Program-made: the position numbers and the translations under genes
From: FEN-987 sp964598845
GTDB taxonomy: Archaea; Thermoproteota; Bathyarchaeia; 40CM-2-53-6
Reading direction: 5' to 3'
Length of the DNA: 64,000 bases
NCBI GenBank assembly: GCA_964598845.1
Contig: CAZRDM010000010.1
Span: 20,789-84,788 of the forward strand
The notes under the pieces: generated by a model
What the model was told of the DNA's origin: nothing
Seen by the model: only the letters and a program-made list of their open reading frames with translations
Databases searched by the model: none
Shown here: piece after piece, positions 1 to 8,777 of the stretch
Position numbering within the stretch: position 1 is the first letter of the stretch
Layout: the number at the start of each line of letters is the position of its first letter

Positions 1-830
1 TATTCTGTGAACCATGTTCTTCCGAAAGAGGTCTGAAGATCGATTCGATTATCCTTCAGGACAATCTGGAGGGGCAGGTCTTCCCAGGGACTCCAGAAGC
101 TAGGTCCTGCGCTCAAATCGTGGAACGAAAATCTGTGGACCCCGCCCCAGCCGGTCATGAAGTCCCGGAACCTCAGTTGGTAATCGAGATCAGAATCACG
201 GTATTGAACGGAGTAATAGTGACCTGTCCCACTTGGCTGATCGTTTCTATTCTCACTCAGGAAATCCTTGTAATACTCGAAATCGTAAGATGGAAGTTCG
301 GGCAGGTTAAGAAACATTAAGGTCCATCCGTCCGAGGGAAAACCTCCCACATCCTGCTGGTTCTTGTATAACCAATCCTCAACCTGGTTCGCGTCGTAGG
401 CGACGTACTTGAAACTGTAGAAGTTGCCGCTCGATACGTAGCCTGATGGTTCGGCTACGTAGTAGTAGAACCAAGGATTCGGCCCTTCACGGGATATCTC
501 GATGCTCTCCAGGAACGACACAAGTCTTGCTTTGAACGCGTCGCTTGCGAAGGCGAAGTTGTAGTCGATGGTGTAAACTACTCCCGTCAGGTACGGTTGC
601 GGGCTTAGGACCTGTTCATAGGTCGTCGTCGGAAGGCTGAAGTTCCATTTCATGTAGTCGATATTCACGAGTGCAGGATCTATGCCGACGAAAACAACCT
701 TGACAGGTATTGTGACTTCCCGCTTTATCGCAACTTGTGCGTTAACCGGAGCGATTACGGTTTCACTCGGGCCGAGTCCGAGAATCAAGACGCTCAGAAC
801 TAGGAGAGCGGCTAATGGTCTATTCTTCAA
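1..830 (-). CDS. Secreted protein of unknown function, partial (C-terminus outside window)
   Basis: The reverse strand is open from a TTG at 828-830 to the left edge, about 276 residues, so the C-terminus is missing. The start is set by a GGAGG ribosome site at 838-842, seven bases before the TTG. The product begins with LKNR and then a hydrophobic stretch (ALLVLSVLILGLG), a typical signal peptide, followed by a beta-rich sequence full of Tyr, Trp and Asp (KVVFVGIDPALVNIDYMKWN, then FYYYVAEPSGY). I do not recognise a catalytic motif. It reads in the same direction as the surface proteins downstream of it on this strand and is probably exported. The function is unknown. Confidence 0.75.
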   Translation of the reverse strand, partial: MKNRPLAALLVLSVLILGLGPSETVIAPVNAQVAIKREVTIPVKVVFVGIDPALVNIDYMKWNFSLPTTTYEQVLSPQPYLTGVVYTIDYNFAFASDAFKARLVSFLESIEISREGPNPWFYYYVAEPSGYVSSGNFYSFKYVAYDANQVEDWLYKNQQDVGGFPSDGWTLMFLNLPELPSYDFEYYKDFLSENRNDQPSGTGHYYSVQYRDSDLDYQLRFRDFMTGWGGVHRFSFHDLSAGPSFWSPWEDLPLQIVLKDNRIDLQTSFGRTWFTE

Positions 831-889
831 AACGGAACCTCCGATTGTCAGATTGACTTAGCGTGGGTGTGCCTTGTGGTTTAACAACT

Positions 890-1450
890 TTACTCGTATG
901 TTATCAGAACCTTCTCTTCGAGAGTGTCCTGAAGTTTGGTAACGGCTCGATGAACTTCAGCTTCCTTTTTCGCGCCTGTGCAGACAAGTTTGCCGCTTGC
1001 GAAGAGTAGTATGACCACTTTGGGATCGTCCATTCGATAAATCAAGCCTGGAAACTGCTCGGGCTCGTACATGGTGCGCTTCAGTGAGTAAGTTGATTTC
1101 TCCAAATCTATGTAACCCCCCAGTCCGGCCGATGCGACAATGTTCTGGATTTGAATCTCAGGTTTGCCTAGGATCACTATGCCATTTCTCTTGAGCTCAT
1201 CGACGACCTTCATGACCGCTTTCCGAGCCTGCCGTTCGGATTTGGCGCCGGTGCAGACCATCTTGCCTGAGCTGAAGATCAGGGTCGCGGTTTTGGGTTT
1301 CTTCAAACGGTAGACGAGGCCTGGAAACTGTTCGGGACGGTATTCGACGCCAGGGAAGACGCGGACTATCGAATTCAGATCGATATTCTGGTGAAGGGTT
1401 GCCGAAGCAACGACATTCTCGATGTTGATGAAAGCTTTCTTGCCAGGCAG
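890..1450 (-). CDS. tbp: TATA-box-binding protein (TBP), CTG start proposed
   Basis: TBP binds promoter TATA boxes and recruits TFB and RNA polymerase. The translation shows the two direct saddle repeats: repeat 1 has EYRPEQFPGLVYRL and FSSGKMVCTGAKSE, repeat 2 has MYEPEQFPGLIYRM and FASGKLVCTGAKKE. The first ATG (1306) would cut off half of repeat 1. Reading upstream in frame gives LPGKKAFINIENVVASATL, which matches the usual archaeal TBP N-terminus, and a TAA stop lies directly before it. No ATG, GTG or TTG lies between that stop and repeat 1, so the only plausible initiator is CTG at 1450-1448, with GGTGG five bases upstream. This gives 186 aa, normal for archaeal TBP. Identity is certain; the start codon is inferred. 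Confidence 0.93.
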   Translation of the reverse strand: MPGKKAFINIENVVASATLHQNIDLNSIVRVFPGVEYRPEQFPGLVYRLKKPKTATLIFSSGKMVCTGAKSERQARKAVMKVVDELKRNGIVILGKPEIQIQNIVASAGLGGYIDLEKSTYSLKRTMYEPEQFPGLIYRMDDPKVVILLFASGKLVCTGAKKEAEVHRAVTKLQDTLEEKVLITYE

Positions 1451-1460
1451 TTATGCCACC

Positions 1461-1509
1461 TTATATAAGGAAGGTTTGCGGACCCGGTAAACCCCCTCGA
1501 TATATAAGG
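1461..1509 (-). promoter_or_regulatory. Two TATA boxes upstream of TBP
   Basis: A perfectly palindromic TTATATAA lies at 1461-1468 and a second box, TATATAAGG on the plus strand (CCTTATATA for this gene), at 1501-1509. The distal box would start transcription near 1479, leaving a short leader that includes the GGTGG ribosome site. The proximal box would start transcription inside the gene. The proximal box may instead be where TBP binds to repress its own gene; this is inference. Confidence 0.5.
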
Positions 1510-1593
1510 CCTTTTAAAGCCCGGACTAGTCCTGCTGGCCGATGAATTACTGATTCTTGGTTCGCTAGCTTGCGAACGCCCTTCGTGAAATCT

Positions 1594-2157
1594 CTAGTGA
1601 GAAAAAGTCGATGGAGAAACCCGTCCTATCCTCTTACGAAGTGCGGCTGCAGCAACGAGCGCAGCCACTAGGGATGCGATGAGCGGTAGACTGTAACTTG
1701 GATACTCCGGAATCGGTGTGATCCAGTCAACAGTAACCAGCGCACTACCAACATTCCCCACATTATCATAAGCTACCACAACAACCGTGTACGATCCCGG
1801 TGTAGCGTAGGCGTGGTATCTGACATCACTCACCCTGCTTTGGCAGCAGTAAGGCACATCCAGAAAGGCTCCGTCGCCGAACTGCCAAACGAGTTTCGTA
1901 ATCCAGAGCCCTGGGAATGTTGTCGCTGAAACGCCGAAAGAATAGGCCTGTGGTGGTGGATTCGTGAGTTGAATCGAGTCGAAGTAAACGTGCACGACAC
2001 CCGCGGTCGTCATGGGGTAAATGGAAGTGGTAGTTACGGTGAAGGATACGCTGGTAGTGACCTGAGATACATTGGCAACTGCAGAAGGACCGAGGCTTGC
2101 TAAGCCTAGTGCAGCGGCCAAGACAATGCTGAGACTGACCAAAGACTGAGAATTCAA
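1594..2157 (-). CDS. Membrane-anchored PKD-domain surface protein
   Basis: A 187-aa extracellular protein. Residues 5-28 form a signal peptide. Residues about 88-144 form a PKD-type immunoglobulin-like domain, with the diagnostic WQFGDG (91-96) and the closing YATPGSYTVVVVAYD. Then comes a C-terminal anchor: IPEYP (149-153), a hydrophobic helix (157-172) and a basic tail ALRKRIGR. This three-part tail resembles PEF-type archaeal sorting signals, although I see no sortase gene here. The start is a TTG without a clear ribosome site, so a different start is possible. It lies between TBP and the giant repeat proteins and is transcribed in the same direction. Probable role: small cell-surface protein or envelope component. 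Confidence 0.7.
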   Translation of the reverse strand: MNSQSLVSLSIVLAAALGLASLGPSAVANVSQVTTSVSFTVTTTSIYPMTTAGVVHVYFDSIQLTNPPPQAYSFGVSATTFPGLWITKLVWQFGDGAFLDVPYCCQSRVSDVRYHAYATPGSYTVVVVAYDNVGNVGSALVTVDWITPIPEYPSYSLPLIASLVAALVAAAALRKRIGRVSPSTFSH

Positions 2158-2369
2158 CGTGATTCGCGGATGGTCTTTGAAAGTGTGAAGATAAACCTAC
2201 CCGCAAAAAGACGCAAATCCATGTTAGTTTCCTGTGTGCCTAAACCTGCAAGTTAACAGTCCGTTGCGCAGACAACGGGTAAACAGAAACGTTTGCGAGC
2301 TGAGGCTATTTGGATTGTTTTCCTAACTCTCGCTATTCCGGAGCCAAAAGAAAGAAGAATTGGGTCGAG

Positions 2370-5000
2370 TTAGTTGCGGAGCCTTCTGCGTCGTCGTGCC
2401 ATCGCAAGAGCTCCAAGTCCCATGATAATTCCGGCAACGATTGATTCCCACGGGAATCCCGGAATCGGTGGAAGCTGGAGCGGCGTCGAAGTCGTGCCTG
2501 CTGAGGTTTCAGTGGTTGAAGATTCGGTTGTCGATGATTCAGTTTCTGTTGAGACGCTTACTGAGGAGGTAGTCTCAACTGAAGTCATCGTACTAGTCTG
2601 AGTAGTTGTCGCGGAGGTCGTTGCCGTACCGCTAGGCGTTGTCTGCGTCGAAGTACCGATCTCGCTCGTGGTTGAGGTGCCTGTAGAAGTCGTTGTCACG
2701 ACACTTGTTACCGAACTTGTTGTCGTGGTGGGCGTGGACGTTGTTGGTGTCGTTGTCGTCCCACTAGCCGTGACACCGTCCGGCGGGTCAAGATGCAGAA
2801 CCAAGGCCAAGCTAGCGGGGTTTCCTGTGATCTGGGTACCCACAGCGAGTCCATTCGTACTTGAGCGCAACGCAAGTCCATTCAATGTCCCCAAGTTCGG
2901 GATCGACGGGGCTAGCAGTGTAGACCACGAGTTCGTTGCACTGTCGTAGTGTACAGTGACAGGAAATCCTGTACCGGTGTCGACGCCCACGGCCCATCCG
3001 TCAGTTGCTGGCGGTCCTCCCAGTACGAAAATCCCGAACAAGTCGAGGGGACCAACGTACGGCGCATTGATCGTGATTGGAACCAATGTCCATGAGAATC
3101 CGTTCCAGTACAGCATTGTAGTTGCGCCTCCACCGCTCCCAACGGCCCATCCGTGGGTGCTATCTTGGAAGAAGACAGATCGCAGAATGACACCAGCGGG
3201 TATCCCTGGTGGAAGACCAACTAGGGGCCAAGCGTCAGCTCCGCCGTTGGTTGTGTGAACGATTACTGGCAGGCCGACACCGTCTCCCCCAACAGCCCAT
3301 CCGCTCTGTCCTCCACTAGTGGGGTCGAAGAAAACCGAGAAGAGACCCGGTGTCCCAAGTGTGCTCGGCGCCGTGGAGAAGCTCCCTCCAGTCGTGGTGG
3401 AATGCATTATGACCCCAGTTACGAAAGGTGGCCCTGGAGTCGTTCCAACAGCCCAGCTATTTGAGTCACTAATCATATAGACGGACCGCAATGCACAACC
3501 ACAGGCAGGAACCGTTCTTCCTGTCCAAGTGTTCCCATCGAAATAGAGCGTGGAAGCCGTCGCAAATCCTGGAGATACTCCTCCGACTGCCCATGCGCTA
3601 GAAGAACCTGTCATGTAAACGCCAAAGAGGGCCGCCGGTGATGCTAGCGGCAACACAGCTGGGGCCCTTGTCCAACTGAAGGTACCTCCATTCCATCTGA
3701 TTATCGTCGGATTACCCGCAGCATCGGGATCTCCCACAGCGAAACCGTCCGAGTCACTTACCATGAAAACAGAATTCAGATTGGGGCGTTGAGGCGATGT
3801 AGTCGTGCTGAAGATTGCTCCAGACACCGAGCCGCAATTGGATAGGCAGAATGCCGCAACACCGGAGGCTCCCACCGCCCAAATATTCCCGCCCGAAGGC
3901 GCGAAGACGACGGCATTCAGGCCTATGGGCGCGGCGACCGCGATCTGGTTGACTGGAATTCGGGTCCACGTTGGTGCTGAATCAAGCGATGTCCCGTGGA
4001 CAACCGTCGGCCCACCAGCGTCGGAATCGCCTACGGCCCAAGCTTCGGAAGCACTGACCATCACTATCGATCTGAGATTCGCTGTACAGGTCGCCGGGCT
4101 TACCGCTCCCACCCAGGTATTACCGTCAGTAGTGCGTATGATCGTACATGAGTCACCAACTGCCCAGCCGTTTGTTGGAGAGGACATCGCAACACCGTTG
4201 AGGTTGTTTGCCGTCGGACTTGCTCTCGGTGTCCAAACGCCAGCCACAAAGCGGAATATCGTGCCACCGTTTCCGACCGCGATCCCGTCATCCGCAGCGC
4301 AAGGCGAACCGGTACAATGGGTCATGTATAACGAGTTTACTGGATTCGCAACTACTGGTCCACAACCTGCAACCGTACATCTCGACCATGCTCCGCCTGC
4401 TCCTGGCACCCCGTTCCAAACCCAGAAAACTCCGTCCGCTCCACTTTCAGTGCCAACAGCATACGCGTGTATGAAGTTACCCGGTGGACCGCTCTGTACC
4501 AAGAATACGCCTCGAACTTCGGTAGTTGCTGGCGTTGGTGAAGGTATGGGATATTCGACCCAGTTGACTCCGTTAAAGAAGAAACTCACTCCTTTTCCTG
4601 GCGCGCACGCTCCTCCCGGGCCAACGCCTCCAACAATCCAGCCAGCACTACTCGTGATGGAGGTCAGTGGGTTCAGAGGTCCGCCAAAATTGACGGAATC
4701 CAGCTGGCAGTTGTTCGGTGGAATGGCTGCTTGGTTCCAAGAGAACCCGTCCCATTGAAATGCGAACCCGTTGTCGCCAACCATCCATCCGACGCCGCTT
4801 CCCTTTCCACTCGTTCCACCGTTGATCATGTAGACGCCGTGCATGTTTGAGGCTGGGTTGGGGGTGTATTCCGTTGGACTAATCAACCTCCATAGTCCGA
4901 TTGGCGGAGCTCTCGCTGGGACCAAAAGCGACAGCAAGACCATGGTAGAGAGGAGCAGCGATAGCGTAATGCGGATCTTTCGTTGCTTCAAAGGAGACAA
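2370..5000 (-). CDS. Giant GWAVG-repeat surface protein 1
   Basis: An 876-aa secreted protein. After a signal peptide (hydrophobic LLLSTMVLLSLLVPARA) it consists of about a dozen repeats of roughly 45-55 residues, each with a core like SVFM-S-GWAVG followed by a beta strand ending in W (GNTWTG, GFSWTL). Such repeats resemble BNR/Ycf48-like beta-propeller blades. Residues about 740-840 are a Ser/Thr-rich stalk, probably glycosylated, and the C-terminus is IPGFPWESIVAGI plus a hydrophobic segment and RRRRR. The start is a TTG about 30 bases after a TATA box, consistent with a leaderless message. The protein at 5370-7937 is a paralogue of the same architecture. The role is probably adhesion or S-layer decoration; the ligand is unknown. 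Confidence 0.8.
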   Translation of the reverse strand: MSPLKQRKIRITLSLLLSTMVLLSLLVPARAPPIGLWRLISPTEYTPNPASNMHGVYMINGGTSGKGSGVGWMVGDNGFAFQWDGFSWNQAAIPPNNCQLDSVNFGGPLNPLTSITSSAGWIVGGVGPGGACAPGKGVSFFFNGVNWVEYPIPSPTPATTEVRGVFLVQSGPPGNFIHAYAVGTESGADGVFWVWNGVPGAGGAWSRCTVAGCGPVVANPVNSLYMTHCTGSPCAADDGIAVGNGGTIFRFVAGVWTPRASPTANNLNGVAMSSPTNGWAVGDSCTIIRTTDGNTWVGAVSPATCTANLRSIVMVSASEAWAVGDSDAGGPTVVHGTSLDSAPTWTRIPVNQIAVAAPIGLNAVVFAPSGGNIWAVGASGVAAFCLSNCGSVSGAIFSTTTSPQRPNLNSVFMVSDSDGFAVGDPDAAGNPTIIRWNGGTFSWTRAPAVLPLASPAALFGVYMTGSSSAWAVGGVSPGFATASTLYFDGNTWTGRTVPACGCALRSVYMISDSNSWAVGTTPGPPFVTGVIMHSTTTGGSFSTAPSTLGTPGLFSVFFDPTSGGQSGWAVGGDGVGLPVIVHTTNGGADAWPLVGLPPGIPAGVILRSVFFQDSTHGWAVGSGGGATTMLYWNGFSWTLVPITINAPYVGPLDLFGIFVLGGPPATDGWAVGVDTGTGFPVTVHYDSATNSWSTLLAPSIPNLGTLNGLALRSSTNGLAVGTQITGNPASLALVLHLDPPDGVTASGTTTTPTTSTPTTTTSSVTSVVTTTSTGTSTTSEIGTSTQTTPSGTATTSATTTQTSTMTSVETTSSVSVSTETESSTTESSTTETSAGTTSTPLQLPPIPGFPWESIVAGIIMGLGALAMARRRRRLRN

Positions 5001-5025
5001 ACTACTTCACCCGCTCACGTCCGAG

Positions 5026-5033
5026 CATATAAG
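5026..5033 (-). promoter_or_regulatory. TATA box for GWAVG protein 1
   Basis: CTTATATG on the minus strand, centred about 30 bases upstream of the TTG at 5000. That distance predicts a transcript with almost no leader. Confidence 0.5.
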
Positions 5034-5120
5034 CGTTGTCTCGTGCCACACATCTACAATTCAATTTGAGGCCTGAAAGGATTCCAGTTCTAGCAGAGGA
5101 CTCTAACACATTCCAGTCTC

Positions 5121-5285
5121 TCACTTGCGCTCAAACTCCTTGAGATACTTCCTCACGGCTTCACGTATTACATACGAGCGAGAAGGCACCTTATCCTCGT
5201 CGACTAGCTCATCGATCCTGTCAAGTAGCTGCACCGGTAGGGTGGCCGTGATATTGGCCATCCGCCTCGATTTACGTCCTGGCAT
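5121..5285 (-). CDS. CopG-type ribbon-helix-helix regulator
   Basis: A 54-aa protein, MPGRKSRRMANITATLPVQL, continuing LLDRIDELV and SRSYVIREAVRKYLKEF. This is the one-strand, two-helix pattern of CopG/Arc/MetJ dimers, in which a paired beta strand (NITATLP) reads the major groove. The ATG at 5285 is preferred over a longer reading from 5324 because GGAGG lies ten bases before it. It sits between the two giant GWAVG genes in the same orientation, so regulation of one of them is an attractive guess. A short palindrome (GTAATCATTAC, 8003-8013) lies upstream of the neighbouring surface gene. Confidence 0.75.
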   Translation of the reverse strand: MPGRKSRRMANITATLPVQLLDRIDELVDEDKVPSRSYVIREAVRKYLKEFERK

Positions 5286-5369
5286 TATACTCACGCCCTC
5301 CGTTACCAGAGAGGTTTCGGCCAAACCTGATTCCTCGCAAGAAGTGAGCCGGGAGCAATAGGGTAGCTC

Positions 5370-7937
5370 CTAGCCTCCTGCATCCCTTAGCCTCCTACGC
5401 CTCAGCACTGTCAAGGTTACTAGACCAATCGTGATTCCGGCGATTATTGACTCAACTGGAAATCCTGGAATACCACCAGGTGTTGTTGTCGCTGTCTGCG
5501 TCACTGTGGTCGTCGTGCTTGTGTAAAGAATTGAAGTCGAAGTAGTCGTTGTCGAAGTTGCGACGTGGGTTGTCGATGTGGATACAGTCGAGACTACTGT
5601 CGTTGTGGATGTTGCTGTCAAGATACCGCCAAACGGTGCGAAGCGCAGTATTGTCGATGGCGGGCTAGCGGCCACCGGTACTGGGGGCGCCGAGAAGATG
5701 GGTGAAGATCCGACGATCCAGCCTTCGCTTCTAGAAATCATATACACCGAGTTGAGGTTTGGTGGAATCATCGGAAGGCCCAGCAGTGAAGGCGCCAATG
5801 TGATGTGCGTCCAAGCGATCCCATCCCAGTGGAAAATTGTTACCACCAACTGTAGCGGATCGCCAATGTTGCCAACCGCCCAACAGTCGTTTGAAGCTGG
5901 ACAGTAAATCGACCTTAGGGTCGGAGGTGAAGCCAACGGACCCCCTGGCACCGTTGGAGTAGACACAAGCGTCCAGTGCGTCCCATCCCAGTATATGATG
6001 ACAGGCCCAGCCGGAGGACCAGGCGGCAGAATGCCTCCGACAGCCCAACCGCTAGTCCGACTTAACATGAAGACCGAGTTCAGATTAGCTCCTACCGGAA
6101 GGGCCGTCACGGTCACGACGCTCCAAGTTCCCACACCACCAGTGACAGTATAGTGAAGGACTGTGCCTCCAGGCACCGCGCCACTATCCCCGACAGCCCA
6201 ACCCTCATTTGGCCCTAACATGAATACCGAGTTCAGTGGCGGTAGAGGAACTGGAGTCACTGGCGCTGGGAATATGGCCCAGGAGCCGACTCCTCCAGTG
6301 ACCGTGTAGTGCAATATGATTCCGGACCCACCTGGTGCTCGCGGCATGGTCACACATTGGTCCGGAGTGCCGCTACAGCCAACGGCCCAACCTTCAGTCG
6401 GGGACACCATGAACACAGATGAGAGAATATACGACCCCGGCGGCGGGGTTACAGTGTTCCAAGAGCCGCCTGTAAAGTGTAAGATGACTGGACATATCGG
6501 TCCGACGCACGTGGCGGTTGGATCAGTCCCCCCTCCCACCGCCCAGACATCTCCGCTCGAAAGCATGAACACAGCGTAGAGATCGTTGGTTGCTCCGATA
6601 GCCACACCTTTCGTCCACATGAAGCCATTCCAGTGAATTATTGTGGGCTCAGTCGTCAAAGGCGGAGGCGGAGGAGGGCCAATAAGGGAACTTGTGGCAC
6701 GGCCCACAGCCCAGCCATCATTAGGATTGAAAGGCCCAGTCAGAGGTGGCCCAAACGATATCGAAGTAAGTTCAGTAAGAGTTGGACTTGTAACGGTCCC
6801 CCAGTTGACACCATCGTAATGTAGAATCTCCCCCGCCGTGCCGACTGCCCACGCGTCGCTGGCCGTGTTCATGAAGACCGAACTGAATTCAAACGCGGTA
6901 GCGGGGATTGTTGGAACCTGGTTCACAGGAAGGGCTGTCCAAGTTCCACCTGAATAGTGAACGAACGTCCCGGCGGTTCCGACCGCCCAACCCTCAGAAG
7001 CTGAGATCATGAAAACCTCCTGAAGATCATTGATTGTGGTTCCAGGACTGACAGGACCTGTCCAGACTCCTCCAGTATAGTGAAGTATTGTACCTCCAAC
7101 TCCGACAGCCCAACCGTCAGTCGGACTGAGCATGAACACCGAAATGAGCGTCGTTGCAACCGGGGAGGGAACCGCAGTCCAAGAACCGCCGAAGTAGTGG
7201 TAAATCGCTCCCCCAGCTCCCACGGCCCAGCCCTCTGTCGCACTCACCATAAAAACCGAGTTAAGAGGAGTTGCCACCGATCCCTGCAGACTCCAACCTC
7301 CTCCCAATCCGGGAACACCAGTCCAATGCCAGAAACGTCCGGCCGCACCAGCAACGTTCGATCCAACTGCCCAAGCATCCGTGGCACTCACCATGAAGAC
7401 AGATTCGAGAGGACCAGCATCAGGGCCGGTCAGACCGGATAGCTGTTCTCTCCAAGTGACTCCGTCCCAGTGAAGCGCGATCGCACAAGTCAGCGCACCA
7501 CCACCACCACAAGGGCCAGCTCCCGCTGCGTCGAAAGCTATACCAACAGCCCAACCATCGTTGCGGCTTATCGGCCGACCGGGAGGACCAAAATTCACAG
7601 AGGTGAGAACGTAGCCAGCAGCAATGTTGGGGTCAGTCGGATTCTTTGGCACTGGAACAAGATTCCAAGTTGCGCCGTCATAGTGTAATACTGCAGGCGA
7701 TGCATGAAGGCCATCCATTACTCCAACTAAAGGGGTTCGATAGTCTCCAACAGCCCAGCCTTCACTCGCAGATAACATGTAGACCGATCTCAGAGGTGGA
7801 TTGTTTGGAGGATTCAGGTAAGCTGTTGGGTTGATGTCCCTCCAGACACCCAACACACCACTCTGACTCTGTGCCGAAACGGAGAGAGCAAGAAGTGATA
7901 TCGCTATGAACACGATCGAGAATTTGGCCTTACGCAT
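5370..7937 (-). CDS. Giant GWAVG-repeat surface protein 2
   Basis: An 855-aa paralogue of the 2370-5000 protein. It has a signal peptide ending SVSAQSQS, about fourteen GWAVG blades (typical blade: LNSVFM-S-EGWAVG-GTVLHYTGG-WT), a short Ser/Thr-rich stalk (STSTTHVATSTTTTST) and the same tail, IPGFPVESIIAGITIG then a hydrophobic segment and RRRRLRD. Several blades carry Pro/Gly-rich loops. ATG start at 7937. The opposite strand is open in places because of the repeat composition, but those readings carry no recognisable domain. Probable role: cell-surface beta-propeller adhesin or S-layer-associated protein. Tandem placement with its paralogue suggests local duplication. Confidence 0.8.
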   Translation of the reverse strand: MRKAKFSIVFIAISLLALSVSAQSQSGVLGVWRDINPTAYLNPPNNPPLRSVYMLSASEGWAVGDYRTPLVGVMDGLHASPAVLHYDGATWNLVPVPKNPTDPNIAAGYVLTSVNFGPPGRPISRNDGWAVGIAFDAAGAGPCGGGGALTCAIALHWDGVTWREQLSGLTGPDAGPLESVFMVSATDAWAVGSNVAGAAGRFWHWTGVPGLGGGWSLQGSVATPLNSVFMVSATEGWAVGAGGAIYHYFGGSWTAVPSPVATTLISVFMLSPTDGWAVGVGGTILHYTGGVWTGPVSPGTTINDLQEVFMISASEGWAVGTAGTFVHYSGGTWTALPVNQVPTIPATAFEFSSVFMNTASDAWAVGTAGEILHYDGVNWGTVTSPTLTELTSISFGPPLTGPFNPNDGWAVGRATSSLIGPPPPPPLTTEPTIIHWNGFMWTKGVAIGATNDLYAVFMLSSGDVWAVGGGTDPTATCVGPICPVILHFTGGSWNTVTPPPGSYILSSVFMVSPTEGWAVGCSGTPDQCVTMPRAPGGSGIILHYTVTGGVGSWAIFPAPVTPVPLPPLNSVFMLGPNEGWAVGDSGAVPGGTVLHYTVTGGVGTWSVVTVTALPVGANLNSVFMLSRTSGWAVGGILPPGPPAGPVIIYWDGTHWTLVSTPTVPGGPLASPPTLRSIYCPASNDCWAVGNIGDPLQLVVTIFHWDGIAWTHITLAPSLLGLPMIPPNLNSVYMISRSEGWIVGSSPIFSAPPVPVAASPPSTILRFAPFGGILTATSTTTVVSTVSTSTTHVATSTTTTSTSILYTSTTTTVTQTATTTPGGIPGFPVESIIAGITIGLVTLTVLRRRRLRDAGG

Positions 7938-8244
7938 CGAGACCCACCACTAGAATTCCTGATGAACGGAGAGCGAGAACGAGGGATAACTAATAACATT
8001 AAGTAATCATTACATGTTAAACCGAATGCGGTTAATTTCGTTCATCTTACCGCAAAGATGCCTCGTTTACGTCTCGTCTCTCTGGCAGACCACTGCCTTT
8101 GTATGAGTTGCGAGAGTAATTACCCGTCCATCCCACTAGCAGTTTGCGCTACCCAAGTCTACGACCAGTGCCCATACAATGCAGACTTATCACTTTCCTG
8201 ACTAGAAAGAAACGCACATGTCATGGAGGCTCGCTCCTGGGCCG
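7938..8244. other. Intergenic stretch, no gene seen
   Basis: This holds the upstream region of the second GWAVG protein. An AT-rich patch (about 7985-8035) includes a 5-bp inverted repeat GTAATCATTAC at 8003-8013 and TATA-like TTATTAG on the minus strand. The rest shows no coding pattern on either strand. Confidence 0.45.
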
Positions 8245-8430
8245 CTAGGAGAGTCTCGCCTGACGATTCTTGTCGTGGTCTGCTAGGCAGGCTTCGCACA
8301 CTGTGCTTCCGCAGTTCTTGCAGCTCTTCAATGAGCCCTGAGGTGGCTGGCCGCAGAAGCCACAGCATATGCTGCCAAGCAACTCGACTAATGCTCCATG
8401 CTTGGAGTCTTCACGATTCCTATAAGCCAC
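8245..8430 (-). CDS. Small treble-clef-like zinc finger protein
   Basis: A 61-aa reading from GTG at 8430. It holds CCGFCGQPP, then SCKNCG, then VCEACLADHDK: three CxxC pairs followed by a His/Asp-rich tail, the spacing of B-box/FYVE-like small zinc fingers. Such short zinc proteins are common in Thermoproteota and their role is mostly unknown. It is divergent from the MoaD-like gene, with 34 bases between the two starts. The cysteine pattern is hard to explain by chance, but no ribosome site is evident and the start is uncertain. Confidence 0.6.
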   Translation of the reverse strand: MAYRNREDSKHGALVELLGSICCGFCGQPPQGSLKSCKNCGSTVCEACLADHDKNRQARLS

Positions 8431-8464
8431 GCTTCAAAGTTGCAAGACCAAGGAGCTCGGTCCA

Positions 8465-8758
8465 ATGAGGATCCGTCTCAGATTGTACGGCGTCTTCAGA
8501 ACAGCCGCGGGGGACAGCCAGCTTGAACTTGAAGTTCTTGAGGAAAGACCGAGCGTGAGAACTGTCATAACTCAGCTTGTGTCGCAGGAGCAATTCAAGA
8601 CCTTGAAGAATCTCCTTCTGGAAGACGGGACAGCGGATCCCCGACCTAATGCACTGATCATGGTTTCAGGTCGCGAGATAGGCACATTGAATGGGCTGGA
8701 AACCCAACTTGGAGAGGATGAGGAACTGGCCCTGCTTCCAGTCGCGCACGGTGGTTAA
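8465..8758 (+). CDS. MoaD/ThiS-family ubiquitin-like protein (possible SAMP)
   Basis: A 97-aa beta-grasp protein beginning MRIRLRLYGVFRTAAG and ending ELALLPVAHGG. The C-terminal Gly-Gly is the conjugation or thiocarboxylate site of MoaD, ThiS and archaeal SAMP proteins, and the LALLPVAHGG ending is characteristic. An AAGGAG ribosome site lies eight bases before the ATG. Possible roles are sulfur carrier for molybdopterin or thio-modification of tRNA, or a protein modifier. No MoaE or E1-like partner is in the window; larE (a sulfur-transfer enzyme) follows convergently and a JAMM protease lies at 34.5 kb. Which role applies cannot be decided from sequence. Confidence 0.8.
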   Translation: MRIRLRLYGVFRTAAGDSQLELEVLEERPSVRTVITQLVSQEQFKTLKNLLLEDGTADPRPNALIMVSGREIGTLNGLETQLGEDEELALLPVAHGG

Positions 8759-8777
8759 CAGATACGCTCGTTGTAAA

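Noticed and set aside
3805..4758. Long plus-strand reading of 317 codons opposite GWAVG protein 1
   Set aside because: It is a by-product of the repeat composition; no domain, signal or ribosome site, while the minus-strand protein has clear blades, stalk and anchor.
2370..7937. Regular repeats that might suggest a CRISPR array
   Set aside because: The repeats are protein-coding blades of 45-55 codons with diverged DNA, not short identical repeats with spacers. No CRISPR array or cas gene is seen anywhere in the window.
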